Shown piece by piece: positions 17,965 through 25,815 of a DNA stretch of 64,000 bases. The DNA is from CAWEDP01 sp963807925 (GTDB taxonomy: Bacteria > Acidobacteriota > Vicinamibacteria > Vicinamibacterales > CAVVIG01): contig CAWEDP010000002.1 of assembly GCA_963807925.1 (NCBI GenBank), positions 1,674,001 to 1,738,000 on the forward strand, read 5' to 3'. Both the position numbers and the translations under genes were made by a program. Below the pieces are notes generated by a model. It made no database searches, was not told where the DNA came from, and saw only the letters and a program-made list of their open reading frames with translations. Each line of letters starts with the position of its first letter. Within the stretch, counting starts at the first letter, position 1.

Positions 17965-18008
17965 CCCGACAGAATTGTCGCGCAGGCCTGTTGCCTGGAG
18001 GGATGCGA

Positions 18009-18260
18009 ATGGTTCACGACGCCTCGGCCGCCTTGCAGTGGAGGTTGTATCACGCCGGTCACGAGCTCGCCGGCGTTGTCGTCCGCGACCACTTGAAGAT
18101 TGAAGCCCAGGTGGTGCTCGACGGCTCGGCCCTGTATTGCAGCCGGCATCGGACGCAGTTCACCGCCGAAGAGGAACTGGCGTCCATGTGGGACCATTAC
18201 CTGCGCGACGGATGGATGGCGCCGACCGAGTTCCGCCCCGGCCCCGTGCCCCGCTCCTGA
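18009..18260 (+). CDS. Small conserved-looking hypothetical protein
   Basis: 83 residues, soluble, no family recognised. It contains RLYHAGHELAGVVVRDHLKI and LDGSALYCSRHRTQFTAEEE, ending ASMWDHYLRDGWMAPTEFRP. The two cysteine/histidine positions (one Cys, several His) are too few for a clear metal site. The ATG at 18009 is chosen over 18003 and the upstream TTG because the TGGAGGG ribosome site (17995-18001) is seven bases away. It stands directly behind a strong promoter with an operator-like repeat and 56 bases before a histidine kinase, so a role in that signalling unit is possible. Confidence 0.65.
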   Translation: MVHDASAALQWRLYHAGHELAGVVVRDHLKIEAQVVLDGSALYCSRHRTQFTAEEELASMWDHYLRDGWMAPTEFRPGPVPRS

Positions 18261-18316
18261 TCCCCGCCCGTCCGCCGGAGCCTGCGTTAGAATCTGACTA
18301 TCGATTCCCCGCAGGC

Positions 18317-20086
18317 ATGAAGGCCATCGAGGACGGAGCCCGGATTACTCCTGTCGCGCTCGCGCATGGAGACGGGGCGGAAGCCCGTCTTGTCGAGCGC
18401 GTCATTGCCGTCGCCCGCACGCTCCTGACGACCTCGGCGCTCGTGGTGTTGCGGTTCGATCCGCCCGAACCGGCGCGCTACGCGGCGCTCGCCGGCGTCG
18501 TCCTCCTGGCCTACACCGCGTTCGCCCTCCTGCTCCTGCTCGTGCTGATGCGGGCGACCAGCATCCCCCGTCTCCTGCCGGTGGCCGCCCAGGCCGCCGA
18601 CGTCGTGTTTGCCGTCGTCCTGACGCTTCTGTCGGCGGGACCGAACGGCGCGCTGGCCACCTTCCTGTTCTATCCGCTCCTGGCCGCGGCCTACCGCTGG
18701 GGGTTCGCCGAAGTCATGGCCACGGCGGTCACCGTCGTCGTCCTGATGGGTATCGAGTCGAGCCTGGTGTCCACCGGCGTGCTGGGGCCCGCTCTCCCGC
18801 GCGACATGGAAGTGAACCGGGTGTTGCTGCGCGGGATCTACATCGGGGCGATGGGCGCAGCCATCGGCTATTTCGCGGAAAGCGAGAAGCGCCGGCGGCT
18901 GGAATTGCGGAACCTCGCGCTGACGCTCATCCGCGCCCAGCTGGGCAGCCGGTTCGCCGACAGCGTCAACCTGGTCCTGGCCTCGCTGCAGAACATCTTC
19001 GGCGCCAAGCAGGTGCTGCTCGTGGTCGAGGAGCAGCCCTCGGGGCGCGTCTGGCTCTGGTCGAATACCGACTCCTCGTCCGACGAAGACGAGCGATTTC
19101 CGTCGGTGCGCCGGGAAGACTACTTCTTCGACGCGCCGGGCGGCGCCTGGCACGGCGCAGCGCGTCTGGGACGTCGCGGACGCTTTTCGGTGGTGGCCGT
19201 CGACACTCTCGGGAAGCGGCTGCCGTCGACGGTGATCACTCTACCGCGACCCTTTCTCACCTCGCACCCGTGCCGGCGAATCATCGGGGTCACGCTGCCG
19301 CTGAGCGACGAGTGGACGGGCCGTGTCTTCGTCCTCAACCCGAGCCTCGGGGTGCACCGGGAACAGAGCGCCCGCTATGCGCTCCTGCTGGTCACGCAGG
19401 CGGGCCCCACGCTCTACAGCCATTACCGCGTGCGCCACCTGCGCAAGCGCGCCGAAGCGCTCGAGCGCGGCCGCGTCGCGCGCGAGCTGCACGACGGGGT
19501 CACCCAGTCGCTCATCGGTCTCGAGATGGAGCTCGTCGTCCTCCATCGCCGCGCGGCGGAACGGGCGCCCGAGCTCGCCGCCGATCTCGCCCGCGTGCAC
19601 AACATCGTGCGCACCGAGATCACGGCGGTCCGCGAGCTGATGGAGGGGATCCGCGCAGGCGACGTGGACGGCGGCGATCTGCTGCCGCATCTGCACGAGA
19701 TGATCGACCGCTTCAGCCGGTACACCGGCATCGCCGCCCGCTTCGTCTCCGATGGCCACCCCGTCGAGCTGACGCCCCACGTCCGGCGGCAGACCGCGCG
19801 GATCGTTCACGAGGCGCTGGTCAACATCCGCCGGCACGCCGGGGCGAGCCGCGTGGTGGTCCGGGCCGACGCCAACGGCCGCTGGTGGACGCTCACCATC
19901 GAGGACGACGGCCGCGGCTTTCCGTTCAGCGGACGGCTGTCTCAGGAGGATCTCGATCGCTCCCGGCGCGGCCCCAGAACCATCAGCGAGCGCCTGCGCC
20001 TCATCGGGGGAATGCTCGCGATCGAATCGAACCCAGGGGTGGGATCCCGTCTCGAGGTCTCGGTTCCCTGCCAGTCCATCTCATGA
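18317..20086 (+). CDS. NarL/LuxR-type membrane sensor histidine kinase
   Basis: 589 residues. The N-terminal 210 residues carry about six hydrophobic helices (TLLTTSALVVLRF, LAGVVLLAYTAFALLLLLVL, VAAQAADVVFAVVLTLLSAG). A GAF-like middle domain lies at about 210-370. The HisKA_3 dimerisation motif ERGRVARELHDGVTQSLIGL gives the phospho-acceptor His392, and the HATPase domain has TARIVHEALVNIRRHAGA and IEDDGRGF as N and G boxes. It autophosphorylates and passes phosphate to the regulator encoded next, whose start overlaps its stop (ATGA). A TAGAAT at 18288, about 20 bases upstream of the ATG, may give an extra promoter. Confidence 0.9.
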   Translation: MKAIEDGARITPVALAHGDGAEARLVERVIAVARTLLTTSALVVLRFDPPEPARYAALAGVVLLAYTAFALLLLLVLMRATSIPRLLPVAAQAADVVFAVVLTLLSAGPNGALATFLFYPLLAAAYRWGFAEVMATAVTVVVLMGIESSLVSTGVLGPALPRDMEVNRVLLRGIYIGAMGAAIGYFAESEKRRRLELRNLALTLIRAQLGSRFADSVNLVLASLQNIFGAKQVLLVVEEQPSGRVWLWSNTDSSSDEDERFPSVRREDYFFDAPGGAWHGAARLGRRGRFSVVAVDTLGKRLPSTVITLPRPFLTSHPCRRIIGVTLPLSDEWTGRVFVLNPSLGVHREQSARYALLLVTQAGPTLYSHYRVRHLRKRAEALERGRVARELHDGVTQSLIGLEMELVVLHRRAAERAPELAADLARVHNIVRTEITAVRELMEGIRAGDVDGGDLLPHLHEMIDRFSRYTGIAARFVSDGHPVELTPHVRRQTARIVHEALVNIRRHAGASRVVVRADANGRWWTLTIEDDGRGFPFSGRLSQEDLDRSRRGPRTISERLRLIGGMLAIESNPGVGSRLEVSVPCQSIS

Positions 20087-20760
20087 CCATCGACCCACAG
20101 CCCGCGCGCATCCTCATCGCCGACGACCATCCGATTTTCCGGGACGGTCTGCGCCGGCTGCTCGAGGCGGAACCGAACCTCACCGTGGTCGGCGAGGCCG
20201 TCAACGGAGACGATGCGGTGAGGCTTGCCAGGATGCTGCGGCCCGACGTGCTGCTGCTCGACGTGGCCATGCCGGAAGCCTCGGGCCTGGACGTGCTGCA
20301 CACCGTGGCCGAGATTCCCGAGGGCCCGCGCGTGATCCTGCTGACCGCTGCGATCGAGCGCGCCGACATCGTGAAGGCGCTCGAGCGGGGCGCCCGCGGC
20401 GTCGTCCTGAAGGAGTCGGCGACCGGGCTGCTCCTCAAGGCCATCCGGATCGTCATGGAGGGCGGGTACTGGATGGGGCGCGACAGCGTCTCGGATCTGG
20501 TGGCCGCCCTGCGGACGCTCGCCGCTCCGCCCGAACGCAGCACGCCGCCCTTGGCGTACGGCCTCACCCAGCGTGAAATGCAGATTGTCGAGCTGATCGT
20601 CGCCGCCGCCGGCAACAAGAAGATCGCCGAGACGCTGTCGATCAGCGAAAAAACGGTCAAACATCACCTGACGAACATCTTCGAAAAGCTCGGCGTGTCG
20701 AGCCGCCTCGAGCTCGCCCTGTTCGCCGCACAACACCACCTCATCCCACCGGCGGCATAA
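20083..20760 (+). CDS. NarL/LuxR-type response regulator
   Basis: 225 residues. The receiver domain has the acidic pair IADDHPIFRDGLRRLLEAEP, the phospho-acceptor Asp60 in LLLDVAMPEASGLDVL, the Thr in VILLTA and Lys in GVVLKESATGLLLKAI. The C-terminal LuxR-type helix-turn-helix reads LTQREMQIVELIVAAAGNKK and ISEKTVKHHLTNIFEKLGVS. It is the partner of the kinase just upstream. Target genes are not shown; the adjoining tad and polysaccharide operons are natural candidates. Confidence 0.93.
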   Translation: MTIDPQPARILIADDHPIFRDGLRRLLEAEPNLTVVGEAVNGDDAVRLARMLRPDVLLLDVAMPEASGLDVLHTVAEIPEGPRVILLTAAIERADIVKALERGARGVVLKESATGLLLKAIRIVMEGGYWMGRDSVSDLVAALRTLAAPPERSTPPLAYGLTQREMQIVELIVAAAGNKKIAETLSISEKTVKHHLTNIFEKLGVSSRLELALFAAQHHLIPPAA

Positions 20761-21065
20761 CCCCTGCGGTCGCAGCATTCCCATCAAGAGCCCGCGGATG
20801 CCGGTCCTTTGCCGGAATTATTGAAGAGCTTGATTTCGATCTCGGCACTAACAATACTGTACCTCTCTTGTCTCATCTGCGCCACATCGTCTTATCGCGT
20901 GGAGCCGTCGTATCAGTATTGTCATTCGGACCGATCTATTTGAAACAGCATGAGCTTCCGATACACCTGTCAGGTTCCCCCCTCGCAGTCCCTGCTCACC
21001 CGTCTCTTCTGAGCCGGCGTGTAAGTCAAAGGGCGAAGCTACGCGCCCTTCCTATCCATTCTTCA
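20761..21065 (+). promoter_or_regulatory. AT-richer intergenic region with a predicted promoter
   Basis: This 305-base gap has clearly lower GC than its surroundings and no coding frame I can support. TTGATT (20830-20835) and AATACT (20853-20858) lie 17 bases apart, a plausible promoter for the lipoprotein/regulator pair. The stretch CGTATCAGTATTGTCA near 20909 resembles CGTATCAGTTTTGACA at the flp promoter. No strong terminator was seen after the response regulator. Confidence 0.4.
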
Positions 21066-21689
21066 ATGAACCGTTCACCGGGCCGGAGTCTGCGAGGCTG
21101 GGCGATCGTCGCGATGATCGGTCCGCTCGCCCTGACGACCGGCTGCCGCAACGCCGCGCGCCGGACGGCGTCCGCGCCGGTCAGGCCGGAGTACGACCGG
21201 AGCGGAAAGCTCACGCGGCTCGAGTCCGACGCCGACGGCGACGGCCGCATCGACACGTGGGGATACATGGACGGGACCGAGCTGCTCCGCGTCGAGAGCG
21301 ACGAGAACGGTGACGGCAGGGTCGACCGCTGGGAGTATCACGCCCGGCCGGCGTCGGCCGGCGCCCAGGGTGGCCGCGCGGACGATCCTCGGGCGACGAT
21401 CGAGCGGGTCGAGCGCGCGACGCGGTTCGACGGCAAGGTGTCGCGCTGGGAGTACTTCGACCGTGGCGTCGTGTCTCGTATCGAGGAGGATACCGACGGC
21501 GACGGCGCCGTGGACACCTGGGCCACCTACGCGGCCGGGGCCCTGGCGACCCTGGCGACCGACACCGCCAGGCATGGCCGGCCCGACCGGCGCCTGATCT
21601 ACCGACCGGACGGCACCCTCGACCGCATCGAGGTGGACGCCGACGGCTCGGGCGTTTTCCATCCCCTTCCTCAGGTTCCACAACCATGA
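21066..21689 (+). CDS. Lipoprotein with calcium-binding-type Asp-rich repeats
   Basis: 207 residues. The signal peptide ends IGPLALTTGC, a lipobox. The mature part is built of repeats of about 22 residues that contain DxDxDGxxD loops: ESDADGDGRIDTWGYMDG, ESDENGDGRVDRWEYH, EEDTDGDGAVDTWATY and EVDADGSGVF. The loops resemble EF-hand-like or thrombospondin type 3 calcium loops, and each is followed by an aromatic-rich beta strand (RLESD...WGY). It probably sits on the outer side of a membrane and may bind calcium. The stop overlaps the start of the NtrC-like gene (ATGA at 21686), so the two are expressed together. Confidence 0.7.
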   Translation: MNRSPGRSLRGWAIVAMIGPLALTTGCRNAARRTASAPVRPEYDRSGKLTRLESDADGDGRIDTWGYMDGTELLRVESDENGDGRVDRWEYHARPASAGAQGGRADDPRATIERVERATRFDGKVSRWEYFDRGVVSRIEEDTDGDGAVDTWATYAAGALATLATDTARHGRPDRRLIYRPDGTLDRIEVDADGSGVFHPLPQVPQP

Positions 21690-23104
21690 CGACGACAAGC
21701 ACGAGTCCAGTCAGCCAGAGCCAGTCGACCGCGCTGCTCTTTGCGAGCGGCGGTCATCAGGAGCTCGAAGCGCTGCTGCGCAGCATCGGGTTTCAGCCGG
21801 TGGTGGTCAGTGGCGCGCACGAGGTGCCCGCGCTGCGCGCGCCGGTCGCGCTCTGCCTGATCGATCTGAAAGAGAACGGCGATGCGATCCGCAGCGCGCG
21901 GACGTTTCGGACGCAATACCCCGATTCGGTCGTGATCGGGGTCGCCGATCCCTCCCGGCCGTCGGCGGCGGCCGACGCCATCCGCGCCGGCATGTTCGAC
22001 GTGCTGCCGCGGCCGCCGTCCGCGCGGGATCTCGAGGCGCTCTTGTCGAACGCGCGCGAGCAGGCGACGCTCGCGAGCACTCAGCTCGCCCGCCCCGCCG
22101 CCGCGCAGCCGATGGCGTACGGCGTGGTCGGCTCGTCGGCGGCCATGCGGCTCGTGCTGGACCTCGTGCAGCGCGCCGCGCCCGGCCGCTGCGGCATGCT
22201 GATCGCCGGCGAGCGCGGCACCGGCCGGGAGATGATCGCGCGCGCCATTCACCTCCACGGCACCAATCGGAATGCGCCCTTCGTCAAGGTCGACGGCTCC
22301 GGTCCGAGCCCCGAGGACATCGAGCTGCAGCTCTTCGGCCTGCTGAACAAGCGCGCCGCCGGCGGCGGCGCCGAGCGGCGCAGTCTCGAGCGCCTGGGCC
22401 GCAACAGCCGGATCGTCGAAGCGAACGGCGGCATCCTGTTTCTCGAGAACATCATCGAGCTGCCGGCCCGCGCGCAGGCCCGCCTGGTCAGAGTGCTGCG
22501 CGACCGCGAGGCGTTCGTGGACGACCGGACCGAGCCGCTGACGCTCGACGTGCGGCCCATTGCGGCCGTCGAGCCGTCGGCGATCGCGAGCGCGCTCGAA
22601 GAGGGGCGGCTGCGGGCGGATCTGTACGAGCGGCTGTCGCTCATTCGGGTGGAGGTGCCGGCGCTGCGCCAGCGCCGCGAGGACATCCCGCTGCTGGCGA
22701 CGCACTTCGTGAAGGAGCTCTGTCGCGCCGCCAACACGCCGGTGAAGACGTTGACCAGGCCCGCGCTCACGCTGCTGGCGGCCCTGCCCTGGCGGGGCAA
22801 CTCCCTCGAGCTGCGCACGCTGCTCGAGCGCCTCATTCTGCTGGTGCCGGGCGGCCTGATCCGGCTGGAGGACGTCCTGGCGCACACCCAGCTCGAAGGC
22901 ACCGTCAGCCCCACCGGCGTGGACGCGACGCTCCGGCAGGCGCGCGCCAAGTTCGAGCGCGATTACATCGCTACCGTCCTGCAGCACCACCGCGGCCGCA
23001 TTGCCGACGCCGCCCGGGTGCTCGGGATCCAGCGCACGAATCTGTACCGCAAGATGCGGCGGCTGAATCTGATCCGGCCCAAGCCGCCGGGAAGGGACTG
23101 GTGA
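21686..23104 (+). CDS. NtrC-like regulator with degenerate AAA motifs and Fis-type helix-turn-helix
   Basis: 472 residues in three parts: a pseudo-receiver (ALLFASGGHQELEALLRSIG), a sigma-54-activator-like AAA domain, and a Fis helix-turn-helix (RIADAARVLGIQRTNLYRKM). The Walker A is acceptable (AGERGTGREMIARAIHLHG). The GAFTGA loop that touches sigma-54 is replaced by FGLLNKRAAGGGAERRSLER. The Walker B reads GGILFLENI instead of GGTLFLDEI, losing the catalytic Glu. It therefore probably binds DNA and perhaps ATP but cannot activate sigma-54 in the normal way. The lead residue of the receiver phosphorylation site is also not evident. Its place at the head of the polysaccharide locus suggests control of it. 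Confidence 0.8.
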   Translation: MTTTSTSPVSQSQSTALLFASGGHQELEALLRSIGFQPVVVSGAHEVPALRAPVALCLIDLKENGDAIRSARTFRTQYPDSVVIGVADPSRPSAAADAIRAGMFDVLPRPPSARDLEALLSNAREQATLASTQLARPAAAQPMAYGVVGSSAAMRLVLDLVQRAAPGRCGMLIAGERGTGREMIARAIHLHGTNRNAPFVKVDGSGPSPEDIELQLFGLLNKRAAGGGAERRSLERLGRNSRIVEANGGILFLENIIELPARAQARLVRVLRDREAFVDDRTEPLTLDVRPIAAVEPSAIASALEEGRLRADLYERLSLIRVEVPALRQRREDIPLLATHFVKELCRAANTPVKTLTRPALTLLAALPWRGNSLELRTLLERLILLVPGGLIRLEDVLAHTQLEGTVSPTGVDATLRQARAKFERDYIATVLQHHRGRIADAARVLGIQRTNLYRKMRRLNLIRPKPPGRDW

Positions 23105-23263
23105 TGTATCGCCGCCGACACATCCACGAACCGCCCGATACACATCCCGCCCACCCGCCGTTGACGTCCGATCCGGAACAAGTGACCATGAAGGTGTCGA
23201 TAGCCGGGCCAGTTCCCCCCAGCGGCACCGTGCACGGCCGGTCCCGACAGAAGGACGTTGACC

Positions 23264-23716
23264 ATGAGAAATCGGAAGACTACCGCGATCGCGCTGGCTG
23301 TCGTGCTCGGCATGGCGGCCGGGCCGTCGAGCCTGCTGGCGGCCGCCCAGCAGGACGTCACGATTGGCGGGACCGCGAAGCGGGAAGCCAACAAGCCGTA
23401 CTCGGACTACAAGGTCCGGGCGCGGGATGCGCAGAGCGGCCAGATTGCCGCCACCGGCCTGCTCGACCCGAACGCGCAGTTCACGGTGACCGGCCTGCCC
23501 CCGGCCCACTACGTTGTCGAGCTCCTGAACAAGGACGGCAAGGTCGTGTGCAGCGAAGGGCCGTTCAACCTCACGCAGCAGCTCCTGAAGAACGACGTGA
23601 ACATCGACTGCGGCAAGGTGCCTGTGGCGTGGTGGCTGATCGGCGCGGCTGCGGCGGCGGGCATCACCGCCGGCGTCGTGTCCGGCGCCTCCGGAACGGC
23701 GAGTCCCTCCCGCTAG
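23264..23716 (+). CDS. Small exported protein with a C-terminal membrane helix
   Basis: 150 residues. A signal peptide (TTAIALAVVLGMAAGPSSLL, then AAAQQ) is followed by a beta-rich domain like a carboxypeptidase-regulatory or SpaA-type fold: YSDYKVRARDAQSGQIAATG, NAQFTVTGLPPAHYVVELLN. It ends in a glycine- and alanine-rich helix (AWWLIGAAAAAGITAGVVSG). Two cysteines (VVCSEGP, IDCGKVP) may pair. The ATG at 23264 has an AAGGA ribosome site eight bases upstream. It precedes the outer-membrane barrel and Wza-like genes, so a role in polysaccharide export or anchoring is likely but unproved. Confidence 0.65.
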   Translation: MRNRKTTAIALAVVLGMAAGPSSLLAAAQQDVTIGGTAKREANKPYSDYKVRARDAQSGQIAATGLLDPNAQFTVTGLPPAHYVVELLNKDGKVVCSEGPFNLTQQLLKNDVNIDCGKVPVAWWLIGAAAAAGITAGVVSGASGTASPSR

Positions 23717-23757
23717 CCCCGTCTCTCTCGCGCGGCGCCTTCGGCCTTCGCCGCGCG

Positions 23758-24978
23758 ATGGTGGTTGCGCTGGCGCTCGTCGGCGTCCTGACCACGCCGG
23801 CGGGCGCGTTCGCGCAACAGGCGGATGCCGATCGGGCCGATGCGGGGCGATTCCGCTTCGGCCCGCTCCGCTTCACGCCGTCAATCGCGCTCACCAGCAT
23901 CGGCATCGACAGCAACGTGTTCAACGACGCGGGCAACCCGCAGCAGGATACGACTGCCGCCATCGGCCCCGCCGTGGACCTCTGGCTGCACGGCGGACGG
24001 TCCCGGCTGACCGGCAAGGTCTCCGGCCAGTACCTGTACTTCGACAGGTTCAGCAGCCAGCGCGCCTTCAACACCGTCGACCAGGTGCGGTGGGAGCTGC
24101 CGATGACGCGCCTCACGCCGTTCTTCATCGGCAACTACGCCAACACGAAGGAGCGGCCAGGCTTCGAGATCGACTCGCGCGCGCGCCAGACGAGCGAGGA
24201 CGTCGGCGTCGGCACCGAGATACGCCTGTCCGGCCAGACGAGCGTCGTGCTCACCGGCACGCGCGCACGCGTGGCCTTCGATCCCACCGAGACGTTTCTC
24301 GGCGTGGACCTCGCCAACGCCCTCAATCACACGAGCGACACCGTCGAGGTGCAGTTTCGCGAGAAGCACTCGGCGCTCACGACCTTCGTCGTCTCGGCCG
24401 ACGAGGTGCAGGACCGCTTCGCGTTCGACCCGCTGCGCGACGCGAACAGCCTGAAGGTGCTGCCCGGTTTCGAGCTGAAGCCGTCGGCCCTCGTCTCGGG
24501 CACCGTGTTCGTCGGCTACCGGCGGTTCGAGCCGCTCGGCGCCGCCGTCCCGTCCTACCAGGGCCTGGTGGCGTCGGTGGACGCGCGGTACACCGCGAGC
24601 GCGACGCTTCTGGCGCTCAAACTGGGCCGCGATCTGACGTACTCGTTCGAACCGACCGAGCCGTACTACACGCTCACCGATGCAATGCTGAGCGTCACCC
24701 AGCGGATCACCTACGCGTGGGACCTCGTCGGGCGCGCCGGCCGGCAGACGCTCGACTACCACGGCGTCACGCCCGGGAGCGCGTCGAACGCGTCGTTCCC
24801 TGCGGCGCACGTGGACACGATATCTCAATACGGCGCCGGCGTCGGCTACCGCATCGGGCGGACGCTTCGAATCGGGTTCGACGGCAACTACCTGCGCCGC
24901 CGCTCCTCCGACCTCTCACAGCGCGACTACCAGGGCGTCCGGATGGGCGCCTCAATCAGCTACGGGTTGCCACAATGA
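23758..24978 (+). CDS. Outer-membrane beta-barrel protein of the polysaccharide export locus
   Basis: 406 residues. A signal peptide (VVALALVGVLTTPAGAFAQQ) is followed by strands of alternating residues throughout: RFTPSIALTSIGIDSNVFND, SRLTGKVSGQYLYFDRFSSQ and VFVGYRRFEPLG. The last strand, GVRMGASISYGL, ends near the C-terminus. The pattern fits the outer-membrane barrels often found next to wza genes in exopolysaccharide loci. The exact role (export aid or surface anchor) is unknown. The ATG at 23758 is the only good start, though a longer form cannot be excluded. The stop overlaps the Wza-like start (ATGA at 24975). Confidence 0.75.
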   Translation: MVVALALVGVLTTPAGAFAQQADADRADAGRFRFGPLRFTPSIALTSIGIDSNVFNDAGNPQQDTTAAIGPAVDLWLHGGRSRLTGKVSGQYLYFDRFSSQRAFNTVDQVRWELPMTRLTPFFIGNYANTKERPGFEIDSRARQTSEDVGVGTEIRLSGQTSVVLTGTRARVAFDPTETFLGVDLANALNHTSDTVEVQFREKHSALTTFVVSADEVQDRFAFDPLRDANSLKVLPGFELKPSALVSGTVFVGYRRFEPLGAAVPSYQGLVASVDARYTASATLLALKLGRDLTYSFEPTEPYYTLTDAMLSVTQRITYAWDLVGRAGRQTLDYHGVTPGSASNASFPAAHVDTISQYGAGVGYRIGRTLRIGFDGNYLRRRSSDLSQRDYQGVRMGASISYGLPQ

Positions 24979-25803
24979 AGATATGCACTCTCCCCTTTCC
25001 GGGGCGTGCCTTCCCGCTCGTCGTTCTCCTGACGGCCCTCTGGCCCGGGCCGGCGCCGGTGTCGGCGCAAACCGACTACCGCATCGGCCCGCAGGACGTG
25101 TTGACCATCACCGTCTTCGGCGAGCCCGATCTTTCGGGGAAGTTCGCGGTCGAGCCGGACGGCACCTTCACGTTCCCCCTGGTGGGCCGCGTGAGCGCGC
25201 GCGGGATGACCCAGCGGGAATTCGAGCAGGACCTGAAGACCAAGCTCGCCGACGGCTTCCTCAAGACGCCCCAGGTGACGGTCGCCATCGAGGCGTTCCG
25301 CAGCCAGCACGTCTTCGTGCTCGGCGAGGTGCGGTCGCCCGGCGAGTACCAGTTCAGCGGCGACATGACCCTCCTGACCGCGCTCGCCCGCGCCGGATCG
25401 ACGACGGCGATGGCCGGCCGCGAAGCGATCGTGGTGCGCCAGCCGCGAAAGACCGGTGAGCCCAACGAGCCGGCCGAGGTCATCAAGGTCGATCTCTCGG
25501 CCCTCGAGGAAGGCAACCTCGCGCTGAATCTCCAGTTGCAGGACAACGACACCGTCAACATCCCGAAGGGGCAGTCGGTGTACGTCACCGGTCAGGTGCG
25601 GTCGCCCGGCGCGTACCCGGTCGATCCCGGCACCTCAGTCCTGCAGGTGCTGTCGCTGGCCGGCGGGGTCACCGATCGCGGCGCCGACAATCGCATCACG
25701 GTCCAGCGCTCCGTCAAGGGCAGGAAAACGGAGATCAGGAGCCAAGCTCACGGATGCCGTCCAGCCGGGCGACACCATCATCGTTCCCGAGAAGTTCTTC
25801 TAG
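24975..25803 (+). CDS. wza: Wza-like polysaccharide export protein, one frameshift
   Basis: About 275 residues after bridging. Signal peptide (ALWPGPAPVSAQ), Poly_export domain (DYRIGPQDVLTITVFGEPDL, DGTFTFPLVGRVSARGMTQR) and two SLBB-type beta-grasp domains (VFVLGEVRSPGEYQFSGDMT, VYVTGQVRSPGAYPVDPGTS). No lipobox cysteine is visible, unlike E. coli Wza, so anchoring may differ. Near 25742 one extra C in GAGCCAAGC shifts the frame by +1; the restored end reads KLTDAVQPGDTIIVPEKFF with a stop at 25803. It forms the periplasmic/outer-membrane export channel with the Wzc-like kinase encoded 12 bases downstream. Confidence 0.88.
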
Positions 25804-25815
25804 GACATCGACCTC

